Shown here in pieces: positions 20,659 to 30,749 of a stretch of DNA of 45,154 nt. Under the pieces are notes generated by a model, which was not told the origin of the DNA, ran no database searches, and saw nothing but the letters and a program-made list of their open reading frames with translations. Numbering within the stretch: the stretch's first letter is position 1; each line of letters starts with the position of its first letter. The DNA is from a virus. Location: the IMG/VR virus record IMGVR_UViG_3300009378_000016, positions 1-45,154 of that record; one strand, given 5' to 3'. Made by a program: the position numbers and the translations under genes.

Positions 20659-21938
20659 TGAATTCTTATATGGGTATGGATAATTTCATATGGTTTCATG
20701 GTATTGTTGAAGATACAGATGATCCATTAATGATTGGTAGGTGTCGTGTACGTGTTATTGGATTACATACTGATAATCGTTCTATTTTGCCAACTGATAA
20801 GTTACCATGGGCGAGTCCTATGATGCCAATAACATCGGCATCAATTGGTGGTATTGGTATATCTCCAACTGGTATTATGTTGGGTTCGTGGGTTGTTGGA
20901 TTTTTCAGAGATGGTGAGAGTGCCCAAGACCCAATAATGATGGGTACTATTCCTGGAATACCGTCTGGACCAGATGAGGATGAATTGGATTATGGTGATC
21001 CAAATTTAGATGGATATCCATATAAAGAAGAAACGTCACAATATAATAGTGTTATTAATGAATCCGATGTTAATAGGTTAGCTAGAGGGGCGACTACTAA
21101 AAAGGTTTTTACGACTAAAATAGAATTAATAGAATATTTTAAAAATATACATGATGGTTTAGGATTTGATTCTCCACTGTTATCGATATTTAACGACTTG
21201 ACTATGAATGATTTGTTTATTGATGACCTTATGAAGTTATTGCATGATAATAAAGATATTAATGACTTGATATTGAGTAATGCATTGGGTAGGCATGACG
21301 AGTCAAGTGTTAGTATAGTGACACTGATGACATCATCTGATAATATGTCCACCGAGGATTTAAGGGAGTTATTATCAAATGATGTACTTTCAGATATACT
21401 TACCACAGTATTGGCGGGTAAGTTAAAGGATGCTGAATTATTATTAGATCTTTTTATGTCATTTGAGAAGTGGGATTGGGTTATTGAAGAAGAGACAACT
21501 GTATCGGAAACTGAAGTTTCCGTTGATACTATAGTAACAAATAAAAAATCATCAGTTATTAATAATTCTTTATTTTCAGAACCACCAACTAAATACGCTC
21601 CTACCTATCCTGATAATAAAGTATTAAGCACTGAGTCAGGTCATCATCAAGAGTTTGATGATACTCGAGGTGCTGAAAGGATTCATACTTATCATAAGAG
21701 TGGTTCTTTTGAAGAATATCATCCAAATGGTGATAGAGTAACTAAAATAGTTGGTAATGACTATGAAATAGTATATGGTAATAAGAATTTACATGTTTCT
21801 GGTAATCTTAATATATATGTTAATGGTTCTGTTAAAATAAAAGTAAACGGATCGTGGGATGCAAAGGTTGGTGGGTCACATACAACTAACAGCGGTGGGA
21901 ATATGAAAAAAACTGCACCGAAAATCAATTTAAACTAG
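20658..21938 (+). CDS. gp5: gp5-like hub/spike protein lacking a lysozyme domain
   Basis: gp5 forms the membrane-piercing spike. The 426-residue product has an N-terminal OB domain (about 8-108, with VEDTDDPLMIGRCRVRVIG and WVVGFFRDGESAQDPIMMG). A helical region follows (about 135-285). The C-terminal β-helix (about 320-426) starts at SGHHQEFDDTRGAERIHTYH and ends in short repeats such as VNGSVKIKVNGSW. In T4 the middle carries lysozyme; here no lysozyme catalytic pattern is seen, and the region is an Asp/Leu-rich helical segment with no recognised fold. The spike may thus act mechanically only, or use another activity. The start overlaps the gp27 stop. Confidence 0.87.
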   Translation: MNSYMGMDNFIWFHGIVEDTDDPLMIGRCRVRVIGLHTDNRSILPTDKLPWASPMMPITSASIGGIGISPTGIMLGSWVVGFFRDGESAQDPIMMGTIPGIPSGPDEDELDYGDPNLDGYPYKEETSQYNSVINESDVNRLARGATTKKVFTTKIELIEYFKNIHDGLGFDSPLLSIFNDLTMNDLFIDDLMKLLHDNKDINDLILSNALGRHDESSVSIVTLMTSSDNMSTEDLRELLSNDVLSDILTTVLAGKLKDAELLLDLFMSFEKWDWVIEEETTVSETEVSVDTIVTNKKSSVINNSLFSEPPTKYAPTYPDNKVLSTESGHHQEFDDTRGAERIHTYHKSGSFEEYHPNGDRVTKIVGNDYEIVYGNKNLHVSGNLNIYVNGSVKIKVNGSWDAKVGGSHTTNSGGNMKKTAPKINLN

Positions 21939-21954
21939 TAAAGTAGTTAATTAT

Positions 21955-22425
21955 ATGAATAAACGATATGACAAAAAATTCCAATATTATGATATTGATT
22001 TAAAATTCAGAAAGTGGGAATCTGTTATGAATAACGGACTGACTGATTGGGAAACTGATTTAAATGAAAAGGGTATATCTAATAATGACATAACCCATAT
22101 GACTTCACATCCATCAATAAATCAATCATTAAGGAATATATTATTAACCAATATATATGAAAGACCATTTGATATCAATTTCGGTGGTAATGTGTATAGT
22201 CAATTATTTGAGAATATAGATGATATTTCTTTAATGTCGCATGTATCTGACATTATACGTGAATTAGTATCACGATATGAAAGACGTGCGGATATTGTTG
22301 ATGTATCGCTTGATGAGGGGAAGTTTCAGAATAATAAACATATTATAAATATTACAATAGCATATGTCATCCCGACATCCGATCACGTAATACGTTTTAC
22401 ATTTCCAATAGAGAGAATAAAGTAA
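21955..22425 (+). CDS. gp25: gp25-like baseplate wedge protein
   Basis: gp25 seeds sheath polymerisation and ties the sheath to the wedge. The 156-residue product (T4: 132) carries the GPW/gp25 signature: SINQSLRNILLTN, then YERPFDINFGGNVYSQLFE (about 67-86), a helix and two closing strands (NNKHIINITIAYVIP and HVIRFTFPIE). Its place between gp5 and gp6 suits a sheath-wedge connector. The extra N-terminal 20 residues are charged and specific to this phage or its relatives. Confidence 0.9.
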   Translation: MNKRYDKKFQYYDIDLKFRKWESVMNNGLTDWETDLNEKGISNNDITHMTSHPSINQSLRNILLTNIYERPFDINFGGNVYSQLFENIDDISLMSHVSDIIRELVSRYERRADIVDVSLDEGKFQNNKHIINITIAYVIPTSDHVIRFTFPIERIK

Positions 22426-22430
22426 CCATT

Positions 22431-24362
22431 ATGTCAAATATAAAACTTACAGAATTAGACTTTGATAATATAAAATCAAGTATAATTAATTATATGAAGA
22501 GTCATCCGGATCAAACATTTAACTCATATGATTTTGAGGGATCTGGGTTAAATACGTTAATAGATTTGTTGGCATATAATACCCATCACCAGGCATTTTA
22601 TTTAAACATGGTAGCTAATGAAATGTTTTTAGATACTGCTAAACTTAGAGAGAATGTAGTATCTAAAAGTAAATTACTTGGATATATGCCGAAATCGAAT
22701 AAGAGTGCAACTGCTATTGTTGATTTAGTTTTTAAAATAAAGGCATCGGTGATAGATGATTTAACTACAGATAGTATGTTTATTTCTGATGAGGTTCTGG
22801 ATATTAATGGCAATCTCAAGAAGATTATTAATAATAAATTCCCAATTAGTACTAGTGATGTATTTACTTTAAATTCTAATACGGGAAAGGGTAATATTCA
22901 TTATTATACTCCTAAGTATGTACAATATGCTAAGAAGGATATTGATATAATGTATGAGGCACCACATGATTATTATGTATATAGATTAGATAATATGGTA
23001 TTGGTTCAGGGTAATCCGGTAGAAGAAGTTTTTATTATTAATAATGAAGATATTAATCAGCATCATCTTATATCTAATCAAGACATTGACACGACAAGTA
23101 TGGTAGTTACGGTTAGACCTAATGAAACCTCAATTGAGTCAAATATATATACATTGGAAGATGATAATATGAAATTGGATTCTGAGTCCAAGGTTTATTT
23201 TTTACAGGAATCATATAATGAACAGTATGAAATATATTTCGGTGATGGTATATTAGGTAAATATATACCAACTGGGTCTATTGTAAATGTTAAATATATT
23301 AACTGTTTGGGTAGTATCGCCAATAATAAATCTGGTGATATGAATTGGGTTACACCACCACAACACGTTACTGCTCCATCCATTTCAGCATCAGTAGTTG
23401 GTAAGACTTGGGGTGGGTATGATAAGGATGATATAAAGACTATTAAACATTCAGCTCCCAGAGAGTTTTCTACACAACGGCGTGCAGTTACTTCTGAGGA
23501 TTATAGAGAAATATTACGACAAATATATCCAAATATAGATTCTATTAATGTTTGGGGTGGTGAAGAAAATGTACCACCCATGTATGGTAAGGTTTTAGTA
23601 TCAATAAAACCAAAGAATTCTTTATACCTATCAGACCATGAACGTGATAATATAGAATTTAAATTAAAGAGAAATCATTCAGTAATTGGCATAGTGCCTA
23701 TGTTAATGAGTCCGACATATATTAAAATTAATATCAATACATTAGTTAAATATGATATACATTCTACTATATTATCGGAGCCTGATATAGTGGAAATGGT
23801 TAGTACTAATATAATGGAATACTCAAATGATGTGTTGAATAGTTTCGGAGACTACTTTAGATATTCTAGGTTTCTATCTATTATAGATGACACTCATCAT
23901 TCAATATCCAATAATGTCACAACTGTGTCTGTATCAATTTCACATGAAATTCATGAATCTAAAATTAGTTATGTATCTAAGTTTTCTAATAGGATTAAAC
24001 GTGGTACTATAACATCTACTAAATTTAAGTTGATCGGTGACGATAGGGAATATTTATTTTCAGATGATAGGGTGGGTAAGTTAGTGGCATATACTCATGA
24101 TGGTGAGGGGAATAGGTATGATAATCCATTTGTGATATCTGATATTGATTATGATACTGGTATAGTAACTATCCGAGATATTATATTACAGAAAGAAGAA
24201 GATGTAACTGATATAACTATTACTTGTGTATTAGAATCACCTGATATTTATGCCAAGGAAAATCAAATATTATATATTGATGTGATTACATTGAATGTTA
24301 GAGCAAAGTCTAATGAGATATATACGTTAGATAACAGTGTACATTCTGTTAAGATATTATGA
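22431..24362 (+). CDS. gp6: gp6-like baseplate wedge protein
   Basis: gp6 forms the inner ring that controls the hexagon-to-star switch. The 643-residue product (T4: 660) starts with the typical region LDFDNIKSSIINYMKSHP, DFEGSGLNTLIDLLAYNTHH and MVANEMFLDTAKLRENVVS. It later has YFGDGILGKYIPTGS and the GYDKDDIKTIKHSAPREFST segment with RAVTSEDYREILRQIYPNI, all conserved in gp6/J-like wedge proteins. The start codon of the next gene overlaps its stop (ATGA). Confidence 0.93.
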   Translation: MSNIKLTELDFDNIKSSIINYMKSHPDQTFNSYDFEGSGLNTLIDLLAYNTHHQAFYLNMVANEMFLDTAKLRENVVSKSKLLGYMPKSNKSATAIVDLVFKIKASVIDDLTTDSMFISDEVLDINGNLKKIINNKFPISTSDVFTLNSNTGKGNIHYYTPKYVQYAKKDIDIMYEAPHDYYVYRLDNMVLVQGNPVEEVFIINNEDINQHHLISNQDIDTTSMVVTVRPNETSIESNIYTLEDDNMKLDSESKVYFLQESYNEQYEIYFGDGILGKYIPTGSIVNVKYINCLGSIANNKSGDMNWVTPPQHVTAPSISASVVGKTWGGYDKDDIKTIKHSAPREFSTQRRAVTSEDYREILRQIYPNIDSINVWGGEENVPPMYGKVLVSIKPKNSLYLSDHERDNIEFKLKRNHSVIGIVPMLMSPTYIKININTLVKYDIHSTILSEPDIVEMVSTNIMEYSNDVLNSFGDYFRYSRFLSIIDDTHHSISNNVTTVSVSISHEIHESKISYVSKFSNRIKRGTITSTKFKLIGDDREYLFSDDRVGKLVAYTHDGEGNRYDNPFVISDIDYDTGIVTIRDIILQKEEDVTDITITCVLESPDIYAKENQILYIDVITLNVRAKSNEIYTLDNSVHSVKIL

Positions 24363-27300
24363 AAAAAATGAACTTTATAAATCATATATCGGAGGGTATT
24401 AGAACACAGTTGCCGATGTGGATGTCGGTAGATAATGGTGAGTATGATAATTTTATACAATTCCTAGAATTGTATTATGAGTGGATGGAACGTGAATATG
24501 GACAAATTGACTTGCTATCACGTATTACTGAATTTTCAGATATAGATTATACTATAGATATATTTATCGATCAATTTAAATCTGAATTGGCATCAACAAT
24601 ACCCGATGTAGTATCTTTACAACGATTTAGAGATGAAGTGTCTCCAAAGAATATATCATCTTCATCTAATCGAACATTTAATAAAATAACATATGAGGCA
24701 GATAATTTCATATCAAATGGTGTGGTGTCAATATATGATTTATCATATTATGAACCATCATATTATGAGGACTTAGATGTTAAAGTTAAAGTTAAACTTA
24801 TTAAGGTGTATGTTAATAGTTATGATTTTATAGATGTTGGTGTATTAAGTAATCAAATTTCAGATACATCAAGTACATATAGTGAAATATCTGATTATAA
24901 CAATAGAATAACGATGGATCGTGATGATATACTTAAATCGTTGTCATTTAATCCTAATTATAAAGTTATAGAGTTGCCAGAATTTATCTTTGAAATAGAT
25001 AAAACGACGATAGTTGATCCATCAGACGATAGTAAGAGTTTAATATTACAAAAAGGTAGTATAACTGATGTTATATATGATGGAGAATCTAGTGGATGGA
25101 CAGATGGTATATTTTATGTTAATGTTGATACTAATAAGGGTGGTGTTTTATCAATTAAAGTAGAGAACTCGTATATAACATCAGTTACTATACTTGGAAG
25201 TGGTGGTGATGGGTATACTGATATTAAAATGACTGATGTAGATTTTTTTAATGTGCAAGATGAGAATGGATATGGTATGCATACTGATTATGCCATAGCA
25301 CCAAAATCATATTTTACATATAATCTAAATGGATCAATTGATACTATTTTTACCGATGGATATAATGGTTATTTTTTAACCGATGGGGTATATTATGTGG
25401 ACGTTAATGGTGGGGATAATAACGGACAAGTAATAATGACGGTAGTAGATGGTGGGGTTAATAGTTATAGTATAGGATATGGTGGTTCTGGTTATACTAA
25501 CGAGACTCCTGCTGAAATTAATTTTCTTTCTGGATATTTGACAGGAACTGTAGTAATATCACATACGAACCCGGGTTCACCACAAAGTGATTTTGAGTAT
25601 GATACTGGAATAGTTATAAGTTATGGTAATGTTTTTAAAATTCAACCAGACAGTATAATTGGTAGTGGGGGTGGAACGAGTGTTGTATATGCTTCATTTG
25701 ATAATGGATCTACATGGTTGAATTTTACTACAAATGAGTTGAATGATCCACGTTTAGTTATACCATATGAGGTTAGAAGTAAATTAAATAATTCCGTAAC
25801 TCTACGTATTAAGGTTGAGAATTCCTTATATTCTTTTATCAGTTTAACGATTAAAATTCTTCAATATCATGGTAGTACCGATTATCAACTTTTAGACGAT
25901 AGTAATTATATAGTAGATGGCAATACTCTCAGGTTTTTAAATGGAAATGATATTGTTACTCTTAAGTCACAAGTAGTATTTAAAGTCGAGTATACAGTTA
26001 ATAGAGAATATTTTAGTGAAGAGTCGGCTTCCACTGATGAGACTACAATGCCGGTGAAGGCTAGCTATAGTAATAAGAAACAATTTCTTAAGTTTATGAA
26101 AGAGTTTTATAGAAATAAAGGTTCAGAGAAATCATACGAATTTATATTTCATGCATTTTATAATAAAGATGTGAATTTTTTCTATCCCAAAAATCATTTA
26201 TTTAAACCAAGTAATAATATATGGGTGTCTGATACAAGTATACGTTGCGTTCCTTATAGGGATGCCGATGGGGTTATGACTAACTATAATAATGTGAATT
26301 ATAATCCAGTTGATGTTGTAGGTGTAGTTAGTGGTACTACGGCAACCGTTGATAGATATGTAACACATAATATAAACGGATTATATGCCATTGAGTATTT
26401 CTTATCTAATATACAACATGGAGAATTTTTTAGTAAAGAAACAGTTATGGTATATTCTTTAGGTGGTGATGAAAAGTTACAAACTCACATTGAACAACTT
26501 TACGAATGTGCTATTGGTGTTGACATACTTAACGGTGGTTCGAATTATCCCATGAATAGATTATTGGATATATATATATCTGACAGTGGAAGTGGGCAGG
26601 GATTTAGTAGTTATATTAGTGATATAAGTAACGGTAACGTTAGTGGGGTGGAGGTTGTAGAAGGTGGTGATGATTACATAGAGGGGGAATTGATATCATT
26701 TATAGAAGATGGAACATTCGGGTCTGGTGCTATAGCTAAAATAGAAAAATGTTCGTCACCGGTTACTGAATATTCTGGGGAGTGGATACAAGACCCATCA
26801 CTTGCAGCTGGTAGATTTGCACAATTTGATATATCCGATATATCTGGTAGTCCTGTGTGGGATATATCCTATTCATACTATACGTCTATTGTTATTACTA
26901 ATATAGACATACATTATAATTCCAACTTATTGTTATTAGATTTTAATGAAGATTCTGGTGTTGCATATTCTAATCATATGAATATGTTTGATTTGCAAAA
27001 GGTTGGTTCATATGTGACAAATCATGGTAATCGTGATGGGTTATGTCATATTGAAGATCCCAATGGTACGTCATTTTCTCAAGAATATACTTTAAATAAA
27101 AATGAATGTATTTCTAATAATAGTGGTTCATATATAAATCCAACCGGATTGGATTCTCATGTGTTTGGTGATCAGACTACTTTATCTTTTGAAAATGGAT
27201 ATTTGTATGTCAAAGGACTTGGAGAGTCATTATCTAAATGTAATAATTCCCCAGCTGATCTTTATCCTGACGATTTTACTATAGACTTTTGGTATAAACC

Positions 27301-30300
27301 TACTAAAATATATATCGCGGGGTCTACGAATAATTATTACCCAACACAATGTACTTTATTTTCATTATGTTCTCTTTTTGATACACCACATACAAATAAG
27401 ATAGTATTATGGCAAGAATGTGCTGAGAATACTACTGATATTGATGGGTTGTGGTTTAGATTGGAAGTAAATGATGCGAGTGGTGGTAGTATTATATTTA
27501 ATGCCACTAACATTCCTGTTATAGATTATGCTAACGTTAATGTTTCACCTGATGATTGGATGCATCTATCTTGTTATATTAATATGAATACTAATAAATG
27601 TAGTTTGCATATTAATGGGGTTGCAACATCAGCAACCTTTGAACAGTCATTTACTCCATTCGCTATAACTTCTGCACCATTTGCTAAAAATCATAATGAT
27701 ATGATATATGGGTGGGGCGAAGCTTTGGAGGCAGTATCCCATGAATTGGGTGGTATTTTAGTTGGTTCTGCACAGAATGATGTTGATTTATATAATTTTT
27801 TACAAGAAGATGTCACCAATCCAATTGACAGTAATACTTATAAAAGAAGTGATATTAATTTTGATGGTAGTACGTCTATATCAGATGTAATTGATTTATT
27901 AAAACATAAGGTATCTTATAAACATTTACGATATTTACATGAATTAATAATTTCACCAATGTTGTTAATTCAGGAATTTGATAGATATTTTGCAAATTAT
28001 GAGTTAACATATGTAGAGGATGCTTTTATTATTGGTGGTAATATAGATTGGGATAATGCACCTAACAGTACTTCTATTGTTTCTGGTATTCCTCCAGTAA
28101 CTGATTTATGTAATGGTATATATGCCACATTTAGGGTATCGGTTGGAAAACGATTTGAAGATTATAATGTTGGTGGGTCTGTTAGTAATATAAAATATTG
28201 GGATATGAATCCTATTAGGACTAATGTTACTCTTGAAGATGATGAGTGGGAAATTGATAATAATATATTGACGTTATGGAAACGGTCTTTTAATGGTGAT
28301 TTTGTTAATAATACGTCATTGATTGCATATACCTTACCTGACTGGCATACTATGAAGATAGTATTTAATAATAAGTCAAGGGGGTCTATAACTAAAGTTA
28401 AAGTTATTTATGGTGGATATGGATATCAATCGTTACCTAGTGCATATGTTTCGAATTGGACTGATGATTATCAGTCAGTTGGATCTGGTGCTATACTTAA
28501 AACCATTGGTAGTAATATCGGTTCTGTGAAAAATGTTAGTGTTTTAAGTATTAAACATTCATTATATACTGATTTTGGTATTGGATATGACATTCCACCA
28601 ACATTTGACTTATCTACGATTGGTAATGGTAAAGCGGTTATAAATGTTAAAACAGGACCGTTATGTGTGAGAGAAGGATATTTTAGTAATCGCAAAGGGT
28701 ATCCGTCATCAGATGATAGAATTCATGATGGGTTGTTGTGGCAAGATTATTCTTATGTATTGAGGTGTGGTGTTGTAATTGATAAATGGCGTGATGTTGT
28801 TAAACAAATACTTCATCCTGCAGGAATGATGATGTTTGGTGAATTTGTTTTGGAGGCGGAAGTTGTAGATAGAAAGGATATTACAATAGCGTCAAGTGAT
28901 ATATTATATGAAATAGTTAAAAATGTAGAATTGACAGTTGATAATATGGATGCTGCAGGGAAATGGACTAGAAACATAACAGTCAACAGTGATACTAATT
29001 TATTAGAAATGTCAGATGGATTAATTGATATTAATGATGTATTGGGAGCAGCACATCACGACATTATGTATTATGATAATTTACAATTTGGTGATGAACC
29101 AATGACAGGGGTTCAGGATACCACACAATATTTAGAAAGTGATACGTCACATACACATTATACAACCGTGGATGGTGTTGATATAGTTGATCCAGATCAT
29201 TTGGCAAGCGATGAGATAACCATGTGGTCAACTGTTGATTCTGGCGGTGGTAGGTATGGGTTGTATAAAGATATTAACCTTTCTGACGTTGGACAAACCC
29301 CAGTTGTTGATAGTGACCCATGGTCGGCAATCACTTTCGTTGCTCTTAACGACAAAGACATGTTTGAAAAATCCATGTTATCTTATTTTAAAAATCATAA
29401 TATTATCGGGTCATATTTTGTTATTTATAAACGACGAGACGTATTTAAATATTATGATAGTAGTTATAATTGGGGTAAGTTCCGTGTTTCTTCTGTAAAA
29501 TTTATGGATGGGTATGTTATTCTGGGTGTGGATTATGTTATATCTATGGGGGAAATACCAGATGGGGAAGGACCGCGGGATGGTGTTGTTTCTGAGATTA
29601 AGTCAGATTATCCGAATGTTGTAGAGATACGATGGGATAGTATCTCTAGGGGTAACGTGGAGTCGCAATCAAATAATTGGGTAGGTTCTGTCGCAAATGG
29701 TGGTGATGCGAGGGATGATAAGTTTGTGATAAGGTTGAATAAGAGGTTGCATCAAATACCAACATTAGGAGTATCTACTAAGTCGTTAGAGAGGACGAAG
29801 TTCAGATTTAGATCTGGGACTGAGTATAAACAACTCATGAAATATAGATATACTAATGTTGATGAAGTGTTAGTGTCACCGTATACTAATTATAAAGTTA
29901 GTGGTGTCATAGATGGGACGACACCTAGACAATATACGTACAATAAGACAAATGTTATTAAATCCATAGTTGATATATCTGATAGATTTATAGATGAGAC
30001 GTTGTGGACTTATTATAATTTAAAACAATTTAATTATAAATATGATACAGTAGATATTAGTGAACTGGTACACGATATTGCATTTGAAATAGTAACTGAT
30101 ATAGTTCATAATCCACCAAGAATTAAGAAACTTAAAAATTTCTTGATGTCAGAAGTTAATGGAGTTGCTAGGTGGGATATTGATAATGACGGTGAGACTA
30201 CAATAAAAGATGTCATGAAGGTTTTGAGACATGGTGCTGATATAGAAAAATATCCAGTTATTGTAGAGAATATAATAACTCCTATGATGAGAATTGAGGA

Positions 30301-30721
30301 ATTCAACCATTATTTCAATAAGAATTTAGGTATAACTGATTATGGTGATCATGTCTGGCCATCGTCTACTATAGAGATAATAGAATCTTTATATGAACGT
30401 AATTATCATGCGGTATTAGATTCAGAGATAGATATATTGCCTAAAATATTGATTGTAACTGAAGAAGATACGGATACTAAATATAATAAGATATCTGGTA
30501 TGACATATAAATCAATAGAACGTATGAAATTTTACAATACACCACAGTGGTTTAAGGATAATGATTTTTTAAACTATAAGATAAATGATATAACTAATTA
30601 TAGTCATGAGAGAGTGAATGTTGGACATGAATCAATAATGACAATATATACCAAAGATACCATCCCACGGTCTACTTGGAAGGTCAATGATTTAAATATG
30701 ATAAAAGAACTAAGAGATTAA
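24359..30721 (+). CDS. gp7: giant gp7-like baseplate wedge protein with LamG-like and dockerin-like modules
   Basis: The 2120-residue product lies between gp6 and gp8, the gp7 position, but is twice the T4 length (1032). The N-terminus (TQLPMWMSVDNGEYDNFIQF, LELYYEWME) and the segment FMKEFYRNKGSEKSYEFIFH (near 576-595) match large wedge proteins of T4-like marine phages. Several GGxGYT-type β modules occur (near 285, 377, 725, 770, 1358). A LamG/jelly-roll-like domain covers about 940-1110 (DDFTIDFWYKP, then WMHLSCYINMNTNKCSLHING). Two 12-residue EF-hand loops follow dockerin rules, DINFDGSTSISD (1165-1176) and DIDNDGETTIKD (1940-1951). Each is followed by a similar helix (IISPMLLIQEFDRYF; IITPMMRIEEFNHYF). 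A degenerate third loop (DGLIDIND) lies near 1555. Calcium binding is inferred. Confidence 0.8.
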   Translation: MKKMNFINHISEGIRTQLPMWMSVDNGEYDNFIQFLELYYEWMEREYGQIDLLSRITEFSDIDYTIDIFIDQFKSELASTIPDVVSLQRFRDEVSPKNISSSSNRTFNKITYEADNFISNGVVSIYDLSYYEPSYYEDLDVKVKVKLIKVYVNSYDFIDVGVLSNQISDTSSTYSEISDYNNRITMDRDDILKSLSFNPNYKVIELPEFIFEIDKTTIVDPSDDSKSLILQKGSITDVIYDGESSGWTDGIFYVNVDTNKGGVLSIKVENSYITSVTILGSGGDGYTDIKMTDVDFFNVQDENGYGMHTDYAIAPKSYFTYNLNGSIDTIFTDGYNGYFLTDGVYYVDVNGGDNNGQVIMTVVDGGVNSYSIGYGGSGYTNETPAEINFLSGYLTGTVVISHTNPGSPQSDFEYDTGIVISYGNVFKIQPDSIIGSGGGTSVVYASFDNGSTWLNFTTNELNDPRLVIPYEVRSKLNNSVTLRIKVENSLYSFISLTIKILQYHGSTDYQLLDDSNYIVDGNTLRFLNGNDIVTLKSQVVFKVEYTVNREYFSEESASTDETTMPVKASYSNKKQFLKFMKEFYRNKGSEKSYEFIFHAFYNKDVNFFYPKNHLFKPSNNIWVSDTSIRCVPYRDADGVMTNYNNVNYNPVDVVGVVSGTTATVDRYVTHNINGLYAIEYFLSNIQHGEFFSKETVMVYSLGGDEKLQTHIEQLYECAIGVDILNGGSNYPMNRLLDIYISDSGSGQGFSSYISDISNGNVSGVEVVEGGDDYIEGELISFIEDGTFGSGAIAKIEKCSSPVTEYSGEWIQDPSLAAGRFAQFDISDISGSPVWDISYSYYTSIVITNIDIHYNSNLLLLDFNEDSGVAYSNHMNMFDLQKVGSYVTNHGNRDGLCHIEDPNGTSFSQEYTLNKNECISNNSGSYINPTGLDSHVFGDQTTLSFENGYLYVKGLGESLSKCNNSPADLYPDDFTIDFWYKPTKIYIAGSTNNYYPTQCTLFSLCSLFDTPHTNKIVLWQECAENTTDIDGLWFRLEVNDASGGSIIFNATNIPVIDYANVNVSPDDWMHLSCYINMNTNKCSLHINGVATSATFEQSFTPFAITSAPFAKNHNDMIYGWGEALEAVSHELGGILVGSAQNDVDLYNFLQEDVTNPIDSNTYKRSDINFDGSTSISDVIDLLKHKVSYKHLRYLHELIISPMLLIQEFDRYFANYELTYVEDAFIIGGNIDWDNAPNSTSIVSGIPPVTDLCNGIYATFRVSVGKRFEDYNVGGSVSNIKYWDMNPIRTNVTLEDDEWEIDNNILTLWKRSFNGDFVNNTSLIAYTLPDWHTMKIVFNNKSRGSITKVKVIYGGYGYQSLPSAYVSNWTDDYQSVGSGAILKTIGSNIGSVKNVSVLSIKHSLYTDFGIGYDIPPTFDLSTIGNGKAVINVKTGPLCVREGYFSNRKGYPSSDDRIHDGLLWQDYSYVLRCGVVIDKWRDVVKQILHPAGMMMFGEFVLEAEVVDRKDITIASSDILYEIVKNVELTVDNMDAAGKWTRNITVNSDTNLLEMSDGLIDINDVLGAAHHDIMYYDNLQFGDEPMTGVQDTTQYLESDTSHTHYTTVDGVDIVDPDHLASDEITMWSTVDSGGGRYGLYKDINLSDVGQTPVVDSDPWSAITFVALNDKDMFEKSMLSYFKNHNIIGSYFVIYKRRDVFKYYDSSYNWGKFRVSSVKFMDGYVILGVDYVISMGEIPDGEGPRDGVVSEIKSDYPNVVEIRWDSISRGNVESQSNNWVGSVANGGDARDDKFVIRLNKRLHQIPTLGVSTKSLERTKFRFRSGTEYKQLMKYRYTNVDEVLVSPYTNYKVSGVIDGTTPRQYTYNKTNVIKSIVDISDRFIDETLWTYYNLKQFNYKYDTVDISELVHDIAFEIVTDIVHNPPRIKKLKNFLMSEVNGVARWDIDNDGETTIKDVMKVLRHGADIEKYPVIVENIITPMMRIEEFNHYFNKNLGITDYGDHVWPSSTIEIIESLYERNYHAVLDSEIDILPKILIVTEEDTDTKYNKISGMTYKSIERMKFYNTPQWFKDNDFLNYKINDITNYSHERVNVGHESIMTIYTKDTIPRSTWKVNDLNMIKELRD

Positions 30722-30749
30722 ATTAAAATACGAATATAAAGGAATAATT

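Noticed and set aside
20990-21406. Antisense open frame of 138 codons in gp5
   Set aside because: It mirrors the helical middle part of gp5; the sense frame is joined to clear gp5 domains on both sides.
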